From Pycnopodia helianthoides (lineage: Eukaryota > Echinodermata > Asteroidea > Forcipulatida > Asteriidae), in contig CM063247.1 of NCBI GenBank assembly GCA_032158295.1, positions 13,368,315 through 13,432,314 on the forward strand: a stretch of DNA of 64,000 bases, read 5' to 3'. Positions 13,134 through 24,100 of this stretch are shown here, piece by piece. The notes beneath the pieces were generated by a model. It was not told the DNA's origin. It was given only the letters and a program-made list of their open reading frames with translations, and ran no database searches. Both the position numbers and the translations under genes were made by a program. How positions within the stretch are numbered: position 1 is the stretch's first letter; each line of letters opens with the position of its first letter.

Positions 13134-16100
13134 GCAACAACAACAACAACAACAACACCATCAACAACAACAACAAACACAACTTTTGTGTGTCATCCTT
13201 TATGTGAAATGGTTTGTTTGTTTGTTTGTTTGTTTTGCTATACAGGTGCACAGGGATCGTTGGAAGAAAATCAGTTACTGTCTGACATGTTTGCTAGTTA
13301 CAGCCCAATCATCCGACCAGTAGCCAATGCATCTGATGCTGTTCAGGTTAAGCTGGGTGCAGCACTTCAACAAATCATAGAAATGGTAATGATACAACAA
13401 GGCTCATGACGTATTGACTATAGTGACCTACATGAAAATCTGTCTGTGTTTCTCCACTGACTGTTCATGGGCGCAGGTGTTAATTAGTACTTCACTAATT
13501 AGCTAAAGAGTTACAGGCGATCAATTGCTCGCTACTTGACCCAAGTAGCCAGAGTTAACACAAGAAAATCAGCCATATTATAAGGATTTTACATGATACA
13601 TCGATACTAACTTGGTAAATATATAGAGGAGAACAATAATTATTTCAATCTAAGAGCTTGTGGAGGAGTTGTTCAGTCTGAAATATTTTTAATGGCAAAA
13701 ATTGCACTGACGCCCGTTGCCTATTTCAAAAATCCCCGCCGCACCATTGTTTCTTTTCAACGGGATGACAATAGCACACATAGAATAAGATCTATAGTCA
13801 CTGATTCAACAGTGAAATTATATTTTTCTCCAAAAGTATTAAATGTTTAGCATCCTATTCAATAAAGGGTCAATTTTTCATCTGGTATTTTCTCTTATAA
13901 TAACAGGATGAGAAGAACCAAGTTATACAAAGTCAACCTGTGGATGCGAATGGTAGGTTATTAGCATCTATATCTTCCTATTTGGTTTTGATTTGTTGTG
14001 TCGAATAATTTTTGTCGGCTATCTTTCATCCGCTAAACTTCGTGGTTGCCTGCAACATTGCCATTGAAACCAGGATTGATGTGTTTCTCGTGTGAATGAG
14101 TGTACAACTTCAACAACACTAAAGGCCTAATTCAAAACAATTGTATGTTCTATTATGAATGTGTTTCGCATCACTTGGCTGTGTTTTGATTGAGGCATCG
14201 TCAGTGCCTTGGACTAGTTTAGTTAGCTCAGTTGGTTTGGTCATCAGTCCGAGTCCATAAAGTGCTTACCTAAAACTTATTTATCTAAATGTTTGTTTTT
14301 ATGATTTTTGATGTGCGTACTTTTAAACAGCAATGGACAGATACCAACTTCATCTGGAATGCTGAAAATTACGGAGGAACAGACAGACTAATAGTTCCTA
14401 TTGACTCTGTATGGAGACCGGACATCGTGCTGTACACAAAGTAAGACCTGCATATTTGTGTCATCCACCTCTGAACTATGAGTACGATCAACTCCTAAAA
14501 TGCAATATTTATGTGAATTCAATATTGCCATCAAAGTTGGCGGACATGTTAATTATTTAGTTTTTTCTTCTTGTGAATTTTGGTCACAATTAAAGGGACA
14601 CGTTGGCTTTAGCTTGGGTGTTTTGAGATAATAAAAAAAAGCGTCTGGTATGAAACAAATATGGTTGGAAAAGATCATTTTGAAACTAGAACAAAAATAT
14701 AATGATTCACATTAATATCCCTTGAAAATGTTAGGTTTTTTGTGTAATTTCATGACAGAACTCGCTCCCCTATTTTGCGGAATCAAATTTGTGACTCCAC
14801 AAAATTAAAAGATTCGAAGAAAATGTTCCCCTTTAACTTTTTTCCATTTCTATCAATGTCATTATTTTGAACACGTATTAAGTGTCTCAATCTTCCGACC
14901 GAGTGTGAATGCAGAAACGATACGAATTTAATATTGCATTTGAAATTATATGTCAAATAAGGCTGTCAACGGTTACCTCAAAATATTAAAGCTGTGTAAT
15001 TCTAAACACGTTTTCAAAACATCTGAAATAAAACTATGGGAAGCATATGAGGACAAAAAAGCACTCAAATGACAGTGTTGCGAATATGTTGCTGCTGATG
15101 TTGGTGTTGTTAATATTGTTGTTGTTGTTGTTGTTTTTGTTGTTGTTTTTTTTCAAATTGTAGATTTTTGGTCACGAAACATTTGTAAAAGTTCTCAAGA
15201 AAATCGGCAGCAAACTTTGGCAAATGTGGGGAGTGGAACAACGTGCCTTACCCGGTCATTGTGGTAGATTGGCAGTCCGGTCTTGAAAGGGTTAATGCCG
15301 ATCTGAGTTATTTAAACCATTTATGTTGGAGATTTATAGCCTAGGCCTGTAACTTTACAATTATTGTTGATAATAATTTATATATATAAATATATTTATA
15401 TTTATATCTTTTTTCACCAACCAACCTTTACCCTTCACCCAGTGCTGATTCTGGGTTTAGTGGTATGATGGAGACCAATGCGGTCATCACAAACACCGGC
15501 ATCGTATATTGGAACGCACCGGCCATCTACACAAGCACCTGCAAGATTGACGTGTCGTACTTCCCATTTGACGAGCAATACTGCGTAATGAAGTTCAGCT
15601 CGTGGGCTTACAACGGCTTCCAGATCGCCCTGTCCAACCGATCGGTCTCCGGGGACATATCGGCCTTCATAGACAACGGCGAGTGGACGCTCGTCGGGAT
15701 GCCGGTGAGAAACAACATTGCGTATTACCAGTGCTGTCCAGAACCATTCCCCGATGTGACGTTTACCATCGTCATCAGAAGACGCCCTCTATTCTACATG
15801 TTCAACCTCATGGTGCCGTGCATGCTCATCTCCCTGATTACAGTGTTGGACTTCTACCTTCCAGCCGAATCAGGGGAGAAGGTGACTTTGGGAATAACCA
15901 TTTTGCTGGCCCTCACTGTGTTTCTGCTCCTTGTGGCCGAAACAATGCCGCCTACGTCAGAGGTGGTGCCCCTCATTGGTAAGTCTTTGAAAAAGATAAT
16001 AACTTCAGAATGTTGAGAACCATTTTGAGTGTTCTTCTAAAATAATGTTGAAAGAAGCATTGCAACAAAGCAACATACAATTCTGCACATTTCTTCACCC

Positions 16101-18832
16101 AAGGTAGCCCCAAAACAATTGAAACATTTCCCCATCGGGTCATGTGTACATAACTACAAGAAAGTTTAATGTTTACTTCATGCATAAGTTATTAAACTTA
16201 CATGGTAAACCCTGAACTCGCTAGGACTCGACTCAATCTTGCCTAAAGGGAATGTTTGAGACCGATAGCAGTACACACGCATTATATCTGTTGAGGTCAA
16301 CCGTAGTTTTGCTATGGAAATACAGCAAGTTGACCTCATACAAACGATAATAACAAATCCAAAGACAATTAAGCAACAGTAACAAAACAATACTTCTAAA
16401 AGGTTATTGTTTGTATATATTGTGGGTTGTTTCTCTTGACATTATGTAAAAGCGCCAACCTTTAAAAATAAACAGCAGAAAGATAGGTAGGTGTAGGGTG
16501 GGTGGTGTCGTGAATTTGACCAGCTTAAAGGAACATTACAAAATTTGTTTTACAGAAAGTCTCATTTTTAAAACATGATCCACCTAGTACTTTATTTTCC
16601 TAGAATTCAATCAACCTTAACAGTAGTGTCGCACTTAAAGCCTCTAGGTGTTACCTTACTACAGGATAATATGAAATGGGATATGCACGTATTTGATGTG
16701 ATTTCAAGAGGTTCACGTAAACTGTACACTCTGTGTATTTTAAGGAAAGCTGCAGTCCCTGCTTGTGATTTGCTCTCTGTACATCTGTGATACATCAGAC
16801 CTGGCTTGAACTACGCCTGTCACGTTTGGCATTCGTCTGTTACTAGGCTTTAGTGTAACAAAATAGAGATTGTTCAGAAACGTGCCTGACGTATAATCCC
16901 GGGCAATCAGTAATGTTTCATATGACAGTGCACTAACTAGTTTAGGTATTTATTATACCTCTCGAGTCTCGTCGTGATGACCTACTTCGTAAATTTGTCT
17001 ATAATCTCATTCGCTCAAGCAAAGATAGACATTATGCTCCCACCACTCAAATCCAGCTCCAATATCAGTAATCTCAGATCCAGTTCCCAATCAGGCCTTA
17101 CTGTTTTCCAAATGTAAAATCTGAAAGATGCCGCAGGTCCAAAATTCATATTCTTGCCAGAATATATATATTTTTTTAAATATTTTGTATTTAGTGCTCC
17201 CCTTTTTAATATTTGTCAGTTTTTGCTCACAATCTCTCATGTTCTTTATGTTACTTTTCTTCAAATGGTTTGTGTATCTTTAGAATACTACACATATTTT
17301 CCCTAGTATTTTTTAAGTTTTGTTTACATTTCTCGTACGATTGTCTTGTTACCATTCCCCGTTCCTTGTTTCATTCCTTTTCATTCGACCTTGACGCTTC
17401 TCCCTTCCCTTTCCCTTTTCACCCTTCCCATTCCCTTTCCTCCCCTTACTCTCGAGTCCCTCCCTTATTTTTTCCCTACCGCTTTCTTTGTGCGATTCTT
17501 TGATGGATTTTCTTAAACAAACTCTTGCTTTTTTAAACATTTCCTGTTGAATCTTTGTTTTTGCTAACTCCAACTTGGGTTTTGTATGTTTTATCTCTTA
17601 ACAATTTTAAATGAAAAATTAGAAATTGCTGTTGCAAACTGCTTAGCAACCAAAATGATATTGGTATGAATGCAAAAATGAGTGGCCTGACGTTTTGACC
17701 CTAGGCAGAGTCTTTCTAGAAGCTTTCGAGAAAGATTCTGCTATATGGTCGGAACGTCAAGCCACTATTATAAACTTTTTGTTTTAAATTTAAATGTCAC
17801 TTTTTACCTTTGTAAACTGATTATTTCAGGGTATTTTTTTATTTTCCCTATCGATCAGTATTAATTGTGTTTTAAACCAAAATAAGAATAGCTATAAAAA
17901 TAATGTTTCTGGAGACCCTAGGCTCTATATGATTTCGTTACTACACGAAGAAGTGCCTGATGAACACAAAATCGTACAGTCTCAAAAGGAAAACTGATAA
18001 TAATGTCATAAATGCTTTGCTAAAAGGTCAATTCACAATACATTTGATTTATAATCTTTATTCTTTGTTCTATGTACAGGTCAATACTACCTGGCTACAA
18101 TCGTACTGGTTTCTTTGTCCACAGTCATGACAGTCTTCGTATTGTACATTATTTTGTTTAACCATGCAAAGTTAAAATTAAGGAGTGCCTGATGAACAAA
18201 AAAGTCGTACGATCGCGAAAAGGAAAACTGTTAATATTCATACAATTGCTTTGCTAAAAAGGTCAGTTCACACTAATTGATATTCTTTTTTCTTTGTTCT
18301 ATGCACAGGTCAATATTACCTGGCTACAATCGTACTGGTTTCTCTGTCCACAGTCATGACAGTCTTCGTATTGTACCTCCACTACCGTTTACCTGGTACA
18401 AAACGAGTGCCTGCATGGCTCCGTAATCTAGCCTTCAACTACATGGCCAAGATCCTTTGCATGAGCACCACGATCAAAGTTGCCCCGGCTGCCCAGGAAA
18501 CAGTCGTCGAGAATAACTACCTCTCCAACGGTGACCTGACCCTCGAGAAGAAGCTGCACAACGGTAACGAGAACGTGAACTTCGCTTCTAACGCTCCCCC
18601 GATGGTGTCCGATCACTTTGATAAGACGGCGACCTCCATCCTGGAGAACCTCAAGTTCCTGACGTCTCGCGCCAAAGATGAGGATGCGGACGAAGAGATT
18701 CTGACCGAGTGGAAATACGTGGCCTTGGTTTTCGATAGAATGTTTATGTGGACTTTCCTAATCACGACCATTGTTACCACAGTTGCAATCCTGTGTCAAC
18801 CGATGCCCTATACTTTGCCAGAGGACTTGTAG
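9548..18832 (+). CDS. nAChR alpha-type subunit (gene A), six exons, one-base frameshift in exon 3
   Basis: Exons are 9548-9590, 13246-13385, 13907-13952, 14331-14440, 15443-15978 and 18309-18832. All introns are GT-AG. With exon 3 read as 45 nt, the product is about 465 residues. It would be one subunit of a pentameric acetylcholine-gated cation channel in the plasma membrane. Visible features are a leader (MWRGLFVIFCCFFYG), loop A (VWRPDIVLY), a Cys loop with 13 residues between cysteines, loop B (SSWAY), loop C with vicinal cysteines (YYQCCPEPF), M1-M3, a ~110-residue cytoplasmic loop and TM4 near the C terminus. The second loop-C aromatic is Phe where alpha7 has Tyr. M2 starts with GEK (Glu -1') and has Thr2', Thr6', Leu9' and Glu20', all typical of cation channels. 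As assembled, an extra base in exon 3 causes a stop in exon 4. I judge it a sequencing indel or a recent lesion, since everything else is intact. Confidence 0.85.
12997..13187. repeat. (GAC/GAT)n followed by (AAC)n microsatellites in intron 1 of gene A
   Basis: A GAC/GAT tract runs to about 13060 and passes into an (AAC)n tract to about 13187, with a short (GTTT)n tract at 13213-13235. They sit just upstream of the exon 2 acceptor and explain the low-complexity open frames seen there. Confidence 0.9.
13246..13385 (+). CDS. Gene A exon 2: N-terminal helix and start of the ligand-binding domain
   Basis: 140 nt, acceptor TATACAG, donor GTAATG. It encodes the conserved receptor start: ...SPIIRPV, one potential N-glycosylation site (NASD), then VKLGAALQQIIEM. 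It has the same length and phase as exon 2 of gene B. An (AAC)n microsatellite ends only about 60 bp upstream of the acceptor. Confidence 0.85.
13907..13952 (+). CDS. Gene A exon 3: DEKNQ strand, with one extra base
   Basis: The exon starts GATGAGAAGAACCAA (DEKNQ) and ends in the frame of NLWMRM, but those two halves are in different frames. The exon is 46 nt, while the corresponding exons in B and C are 45. Removing one A from the AAA run near 13929-13931 would give DEKNQVIQVNLWMRM, matching the family. Left as it is, translation stops early in exon 4. Confidence 0.8.
14331..14440 (+). CDS. Gene A exon 4: loop A region
   Basis: 110 nt, the classic size for this nAChR exon. It encodes QWTDTNFIWN... 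and ends VWRPDIVLYT plus two bases of the next codon. The loop A Tyr is present. Confidence 0.88.
14590..14836. mobile_element. Short DNA-transposon-like element flanked by TTAA (intron 4 of gene A)
   Basis: The left end is TTAAAGGGACACGTT and the right end reads inward as TTAAAGGGGAACATT, imperfect terminal inverted repeats both abutting TTAA. There is no coding capacity. The ends resemble those of the element at 24844-25234, which suggests a related non-autonomous family. Confidence 0.5.
15443..15978 (+). CDS. Gene A exon 5: Cys loop, loops B and C, M1 and M2
   Basis: 536 nt. Contains CKIDVSYFPFDEQYC (the Cys loop), SSWAY, YYQCC, the M1 start RRRPLFYMFN, and M2 from GEKVTLGIT to LLLVAE. 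It ends in phase 1 (ATT G) before GTAAGT. The length is identical to that of exon 5 in gene B. Confidence 0.93.
16575..17120 (+). mobile_element. Decayed non-LTR retrotransposon (LINE) ORF2 tail in intron 5 of gene A
   Basis: Translation from 16620 gives LKPLGVTLLQDNMKWDMHV, then SRGSRKLYTLCILRKAAVP. This is the C-terminal part of a CR1/L2/jockey-type reverse transcriptase (the usual form is LGVxLQDNLKWxxHV...SRKLYxLRxLRR). After a stop near 16788 the similarity continues (YIRPGLNYACHVWHSSV, KIEIVQKRA). It is on the same strand as the host gene, 5'-truncated, with several stops, so inactive. The clade is not resolved by eye. Confidence 0.7.
17952..18147 (+). repeat. Partial tandem duplicate of gene A's last intron end and exon 6 start
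   Basis: 17952-18147 matches 18184-18376 over about 195 bp. It includes the intron tail, a polypyrimidine tract, a CAG acceptor at 18077-18079 and the first ~68 nt of exon 6 (QYYLATIVLVSLSTVMTVFV with silent changes). After LY the copy diverges and reaches a stop (TGA at about 18190). If spliced, it would give a receptor truncated just after TM3. It may be a decoy acceptor or an alternative terminal exon. Confidence 0.85.
18309..18832 (+). CDS. Gene A exon 6: TM3, cytoplasmic loop, TM4 and stop
   Basis: The acceptor TATGCACAG at 18300-18308 is followed by GT, which completes the split Gly, then QYYLATIVLVSLSTVMTVF (TM3). The loop ends in an amphipathic segment (EEILTEWKYVALVFDR) leading into TM4 and a short tail ending PEDL. 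Stop at 18830-18832. Confidence 0.9.
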
Positions 18833-18961
18833 GCCCCCTTTTTTACGGAACACTATTCCAACAGGGAATTAACAAAGAAAACTATAATTATTCATGATAA
18901 CCAATTTATCACCACAATGTTGTACCGAAAATGATACCGCAAGATAAAATCTATAAATATA

Positions 18962-18967
18962 AATAAA
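18962..18967 (+). promoter_or_regulatory. Candidate polyadenylation signal of gene A
   Basis: AATAAA lies 130 nt after the gene A stop codon, a normal distance. No other canonical hexamer was seen closer. Confidence 0.5.
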
Positions 18968-21057
18968 ATTTCGAAATGCTTAACCCTGTCATATTTATGC
19001 CCGTAACTGTTTAACACTGCAACTGATTGCCATCAAACTTCCTAACCTTTACAAAAAGATCACCCAGGGTCAAACTAAAAAAGGAAAAAGAAAAACAACA
19101 TTTATAATGGGTCATCTGTTTCCCTAGCAACCGTTTCATTGACCTTGGGTAGCACGTTTTTAACGTTTGTATTTATTGTTCGTCTTTTTATTGTCCACTC
19201 GATTTTTATTGATTCTTTTTTTTCTCCCCAAAGTGACCTGTTACGTGATTTTATTAAATATATTGCAATTATTCAAAATGGCAGCCTTAAGAAAATAATA
19301 TTTGTGACTAAAAATGGGCAAACATCAAAACCAAAATAATGCCGTCTAGTGGCAAATTGAGTTTTCGTCATCATGTAAACTTAGTACAATTTACATTTTT
19401 GCCTCATAAACTCCTGTCGAGAGCTTTTGATAAGACGGGGGGGGGGCACTTTGTGGACCGAAGCCCGGCCCTTATACAGTTAAGAGGCCGTTCCAGTGTT
19501 TTGCTTTAAAAAAGTTATGTGGAAATTTGCTAACTTTGAAAATAGACACGTGATTTATAAATTGGTCTGACAAACTATTGTAACAAACGCTGGACAATAC
19601 TTAAGATTAACATCATTCGTCATTTTATTGTATTTCATTTTAATTTAAACTATGCCACTGCGATATGCAATTTTAATACACACTTTTATGCCTAAGTGAA
19701 AACGTACATGTATGTAGAAGCTAAGAAATTATTTTCTACTGACACGTTAAATTTTCGTTTTGCGATGACATCACACAATCTGTAAATATACTTTAATATA
19801 CTTTGCATCAGTTTACTTTATACTCATTAACATCAAATAGTTTTATTTATAAAACAATCTGACAATCATGCAAGCAATGTTTGATTGGTGTTTACCAACA
19901 GACAACACAGCAAGTGAGACATACGAATACAAGTTTTTTATTACTACTATGCAAATATTTGTGTCCCTTCTATTACAATTAGTAGAACTAATTCGTAGAA
20001 TAGGAATTGAGTTGATTTTTCTAATACCTCCCTTCTCTGTTGTTGCTTTACAATTGGAATAATAAACATAACCACGTGGCAAAGGGCAGTCTGGGTAAAC
20101 GGTCCTTGCTGTGTTCCCCTTTTTTCTGGTCGTAATGCCGCATTGCTTCACATAATACAAGTGGGGAAACAAAGTTAATATTTTCCATTCAAGGCTCATT
20201 CCACATCCATGTCATGTTACGTGTAAATTTGCCCCATTTTGTAAAATAAAAAATATATAGTTGAGATGTATAATGCTATTGATACGACAGTATGTAATAA
20301 ATACTTGAAAGTAAAGAGCTCATCGGTGTGATTATTTGAGTTGTAGGGTTCATCTCGCATTCAACCATTATTAGTATTTGTGGATTTATATTGTCTTTTA
20401 TCAGTTATGTCCACTCCGTTGGTGTATTTTAACTCAGCATTCAGTCACCATTTTTGTTTTTGGTCTCAGCAGGGGTTATATCACCTATTAAGGCCGATGA
20501 TAATAATCTTAATATTAAGGTGCAAATCCACTGATAAACATCGTTCCAATTTCCCAACCCAATTACTCTGAATTTGTCGGGAATTTCAACATGATTTTGG
20601 ATGAAAAAAGGTACATATCAATATGCCTCGAGATACAGCGGGGAGCTTTACACCTTTATTAATCCATTGGAACAGATTTCTTAGCTGTCTCAAAACTTAG
20701 GTCACTCAAACGTGAAGCATCTAGTCTAAAAGACTCCTATGGGAATTTATTAGTCACGGGATTAGAGGCGTTTCATTGTTAGCCTCCCGAATGGAGATAC
20801 CGGGTGGTTCTAACGCCCCATTCACCCAGAGACCAAACTCATTGTTTCCGATCATCAACCCATGACCTGGTGGACATTGTAGAGTCAATCTCGTTGGTCT
20901 TCTCACATACGTCATTGCAACCCTCAATAGGCTTTCTGTTGCGTAAGAAGTTCAACATTGGCTATCACAAGAGGTACTATAGTACTACTATAACCTGAGC
21001 TTGCTGCTGTTTTCGGTTTCTGGAATACCTGCAATACCTGCAAAACCAATCTACGAG
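18968..21057. other. Intergenic region between genes A and B
   Basis: I see no gene. It contains a short G run near 19438-19447 and AT-rich sequence. The promoter of gene B should lie toward the right end, but no element is clear. Confidence 0.5.
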
Positions 21058-21103
21058 ATGTTGCAGTTACTGGTGGTGATGTTAACATTTCTTATACTTC
21101 AAG
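21058..21103 (+). CDS. Gene B exon 1: start and signal peptide
   Basis: ATG at 21058 encodes MLQLLVVMLTFLILQ plus one base (G), then the donor GTATTT. A strongly hydrophobic leader with the same phase-1 end as gene A. An upstream in-frame start is possible but would place the hydrophobic segment too far in. Confidence 0.75.
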
Positions 21104-24100
21104 GTATTTACTCAATTCTGTTTCTCCAAACTGTTACGGTGCAACATATAACAAACATTACAATAATGCAATTGCAAAGTATATGGTATGTACTGCTGGC
21201 ACGGGTGGACTCTTCATTCTTTGACTCGAGTTTAGAATTGACGCTGGTTTCAACGTGAAGCCAAACTTTTCGACAAAATGTCAAAATGTTGACCTCTCGC
21301 TGAAAACCGGCTACGATTTTGAATATCGATTAATGGGGTTGTCAATGAATGGTTTCGCCTTGGTCATTGCGTCGAGTAAACCGGTTTAGAAACCAGGGCC
21401 CAATTACACACAGCTGCTCAAGCAGACAAATGTGCTGAAAAATATCTGCTCAGCCATAACAGTGTAAAACAATACATACATAAAACGAATAAAGAATAAA
21501 ATAAAAATGAAAATAAATACAACTAAATAAATATAATTAAAACAATATCATAAATACAAATGCAAACAGCTCACATTACATGGTAATTTGGCTAAGAAGA
21601 CGTCGGCACAATTTGTTTGTGCATTGTTTATGTATGTGATAGAGCATCTGTATGAAGATGAGTCTAGGATTCATACTGACCGAATCTCACCAGCAAGAGT
21701 CATCTCAAACAAAGTTATTATTATTTTCAAATTTCCCCGAATTTCCAGCACTATTGTTGCTACAAATTGACAGCAGCGCCTTTAAGTAATACTGCGATAC
21801 GTCAACGGCCAATATACTTCACCAAACGCTAAATTTGAGAACATATCATGACTGAGTGCCGTAGCCCAATTACGATTTATATCAGGAACTATTTAGTTCG
21901 GGGGGACTTCCAACTCCAACAAAAGTAAATGACGACTTCAGGGGAGAGATAAATAAAATGTTGGCATGAAGTAATTTTATTACACGGCCATAATCTACGG
22001 AGCCTACCACCTTTGAGCCCAATCAGGACAAACCATTATGACAGTCTTATAAATAAACTAAACAACACATCAGCCTGACATATGTAGTCTACTGCACGAG
22101 TAAAATAGCTGGCGGGAATTTCAACTGGACTATTTCGGCATGCTAGTATTTGCATGTAGACTACCACCGTCACTACATGATTGAATACCTTGACAGAGTG
22201 ATGAATCATCTTGTGGTGTGGTTTTTGGTGTTCCCTAAAGCTGAAAACGTCCCATCTTTGCTCCAGCAGAGTCCTTGACAAGCACATGTTTTTCTGTTTT
22301 CCCCTCCCCCACCCCCTTGCTATTATTGAATTTCCCGCAGGTGTTGATGCAGAATCGCATGAGGCACGTCTGTATAATGACTTGCTGGAAAATAACAACC
22401 CTGATATTAGACCTGTCGGTAGTCACAACGAGACCATAGTAGTGACTTTAGGGGCAGCCCTGCAGATGATTGCCGAAATGGTAAGTTATGGTGAAGAACT
22501 TCGATAATTGTCATACTCATTTCAGCCAAAAAAAACATAGACATCGTCGATAATAACAAAATATAGAAATTATGGATAAAGCATGGATAAAGCATGTTAT
22601 TGTAATGGGAATGCAAATATAATTTATTACTGAAATCGACGATTAAGGGGGAAAAAAAGAAAGGCCATTTCTCTTTGCTTTCAATCTCAAACTGGAGAAC
22701 TTTCCAATCGCACTGACATAACTGTAACATATCCATGAACAGAAAAGAAAGAAGAAGACAAAATGGAAGTCTTTTTTATGAATCAATATGTGTAGAGGCA
22801 ATTTAATTTAGCATAATTTCCTTAATGTCAGCACTGAGTGGCCATTATGCTTCACATACACACATGTAGGACGACACCGGGTCAGTTTTTTAACCCCCGC
22901 GGACGTGTAATAGTTTCCATTTAATTAGTGGCTCAATGGGGGAATTCAGTTTAATTGGTGATTCACTCATTATCCAATGGATTGAATCCTTAACTTTACA
23001 GCGAACCTCGCGTTTAAAATGGACATGTATAAAATGTATCTGTGTTTGATAACCCCCTTCGAATACGCCTTTTTATTTTTGATATTTGTGTTGTAATACC
23101 CTATACATCTAATTTTGTAGCTTTCTAAAGATTGACTTAATTGGCTGACCTGCAAAATTTAGACGCAACTCAATCTACTGACGGCAATCCCTCCAGGGAT
23201 AGCGGGCTCATAGCAGTTCTCACAGAGTAGATTTACTATGTATCGCGGCTATAAAACTGAGCTAATAACCTATACTCGTTTATAGCCTGACCTTTGACCC
23301 CATAATGTAGCAAAGGCCTTTTTTGTGCACACACAAAAACATTCATTTAAACAGTACGTTTTTCATTTGGCCGTTAGTCAAGTTTACAGCTTAAGATGTT
23401 TACCCATTTCCAAATCGAGATATTTGTAAAAAATAAATATATAATGCACCAGGAAACTGGTTTAAAAAGTGAGATTTTAGCTTGGAGATTACATCGTTTG
23501 AACTATGTGTAAGTAATTTTGACACAGATTCCAGGTCACACTGACCACAAAATTTGTCAATTTCTTTTTTAGAGTGCATGTCTCTCACATAATCTCATGT
23601 GATGGCGCCAAGCGTGTTCCCACTAACTTAAACTCAGTTTGTCCACTGTTTTACAGGATGAAAAACAGCAACACATTACGACCAGCTTATGGCTACGATT
23701 TGTAAGTATCTAAGTATCAAAAAGACCACAATAACAACGTGTATAATACCAAAATGTATCAAAAAGGCTGTGTCCGACTTTGCTTCCACAACGACGTCTA
23801 TACGGCTGGATCACCACGGTAACCCTACCGTTAAAGGACAGGCTGACCTTAAGCAACACCCTTAGCAACAGCCGTAGTTGCAGCCACCAATTCGGACACG
23901 GCATACCAAACCTTCATTTACCATTATGTAGTCATCTTGTTCAAGCTTCTGGTGCAGACCTTATACATAATGACGTCATTTGAGTAGGGTGCCCTCGCCA
24001 ATGGCTCATATCTGTGCGCCGAAGTGTTCGCTGCATAGCGCCGAAAACGACGTCGGACCGGACCGCTTTGCCCTCGTTAGTCTGACTTTCGCGGCCCACA

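Noticed and set aside
12910..13409. Long Thr-rich and Leu/Val-rich frames on both strands
   Set aside because: They are readings of GAC and AAC microsatellites. Only 13246-13385 in this stretch is coding (gene A exon 2).
14221..14265. A tRNA-like TTAGCTCAGTTGG motif
   Set aside because: The A-box resemblance is good, but there is no T arm or acceptor stem at the right distance.
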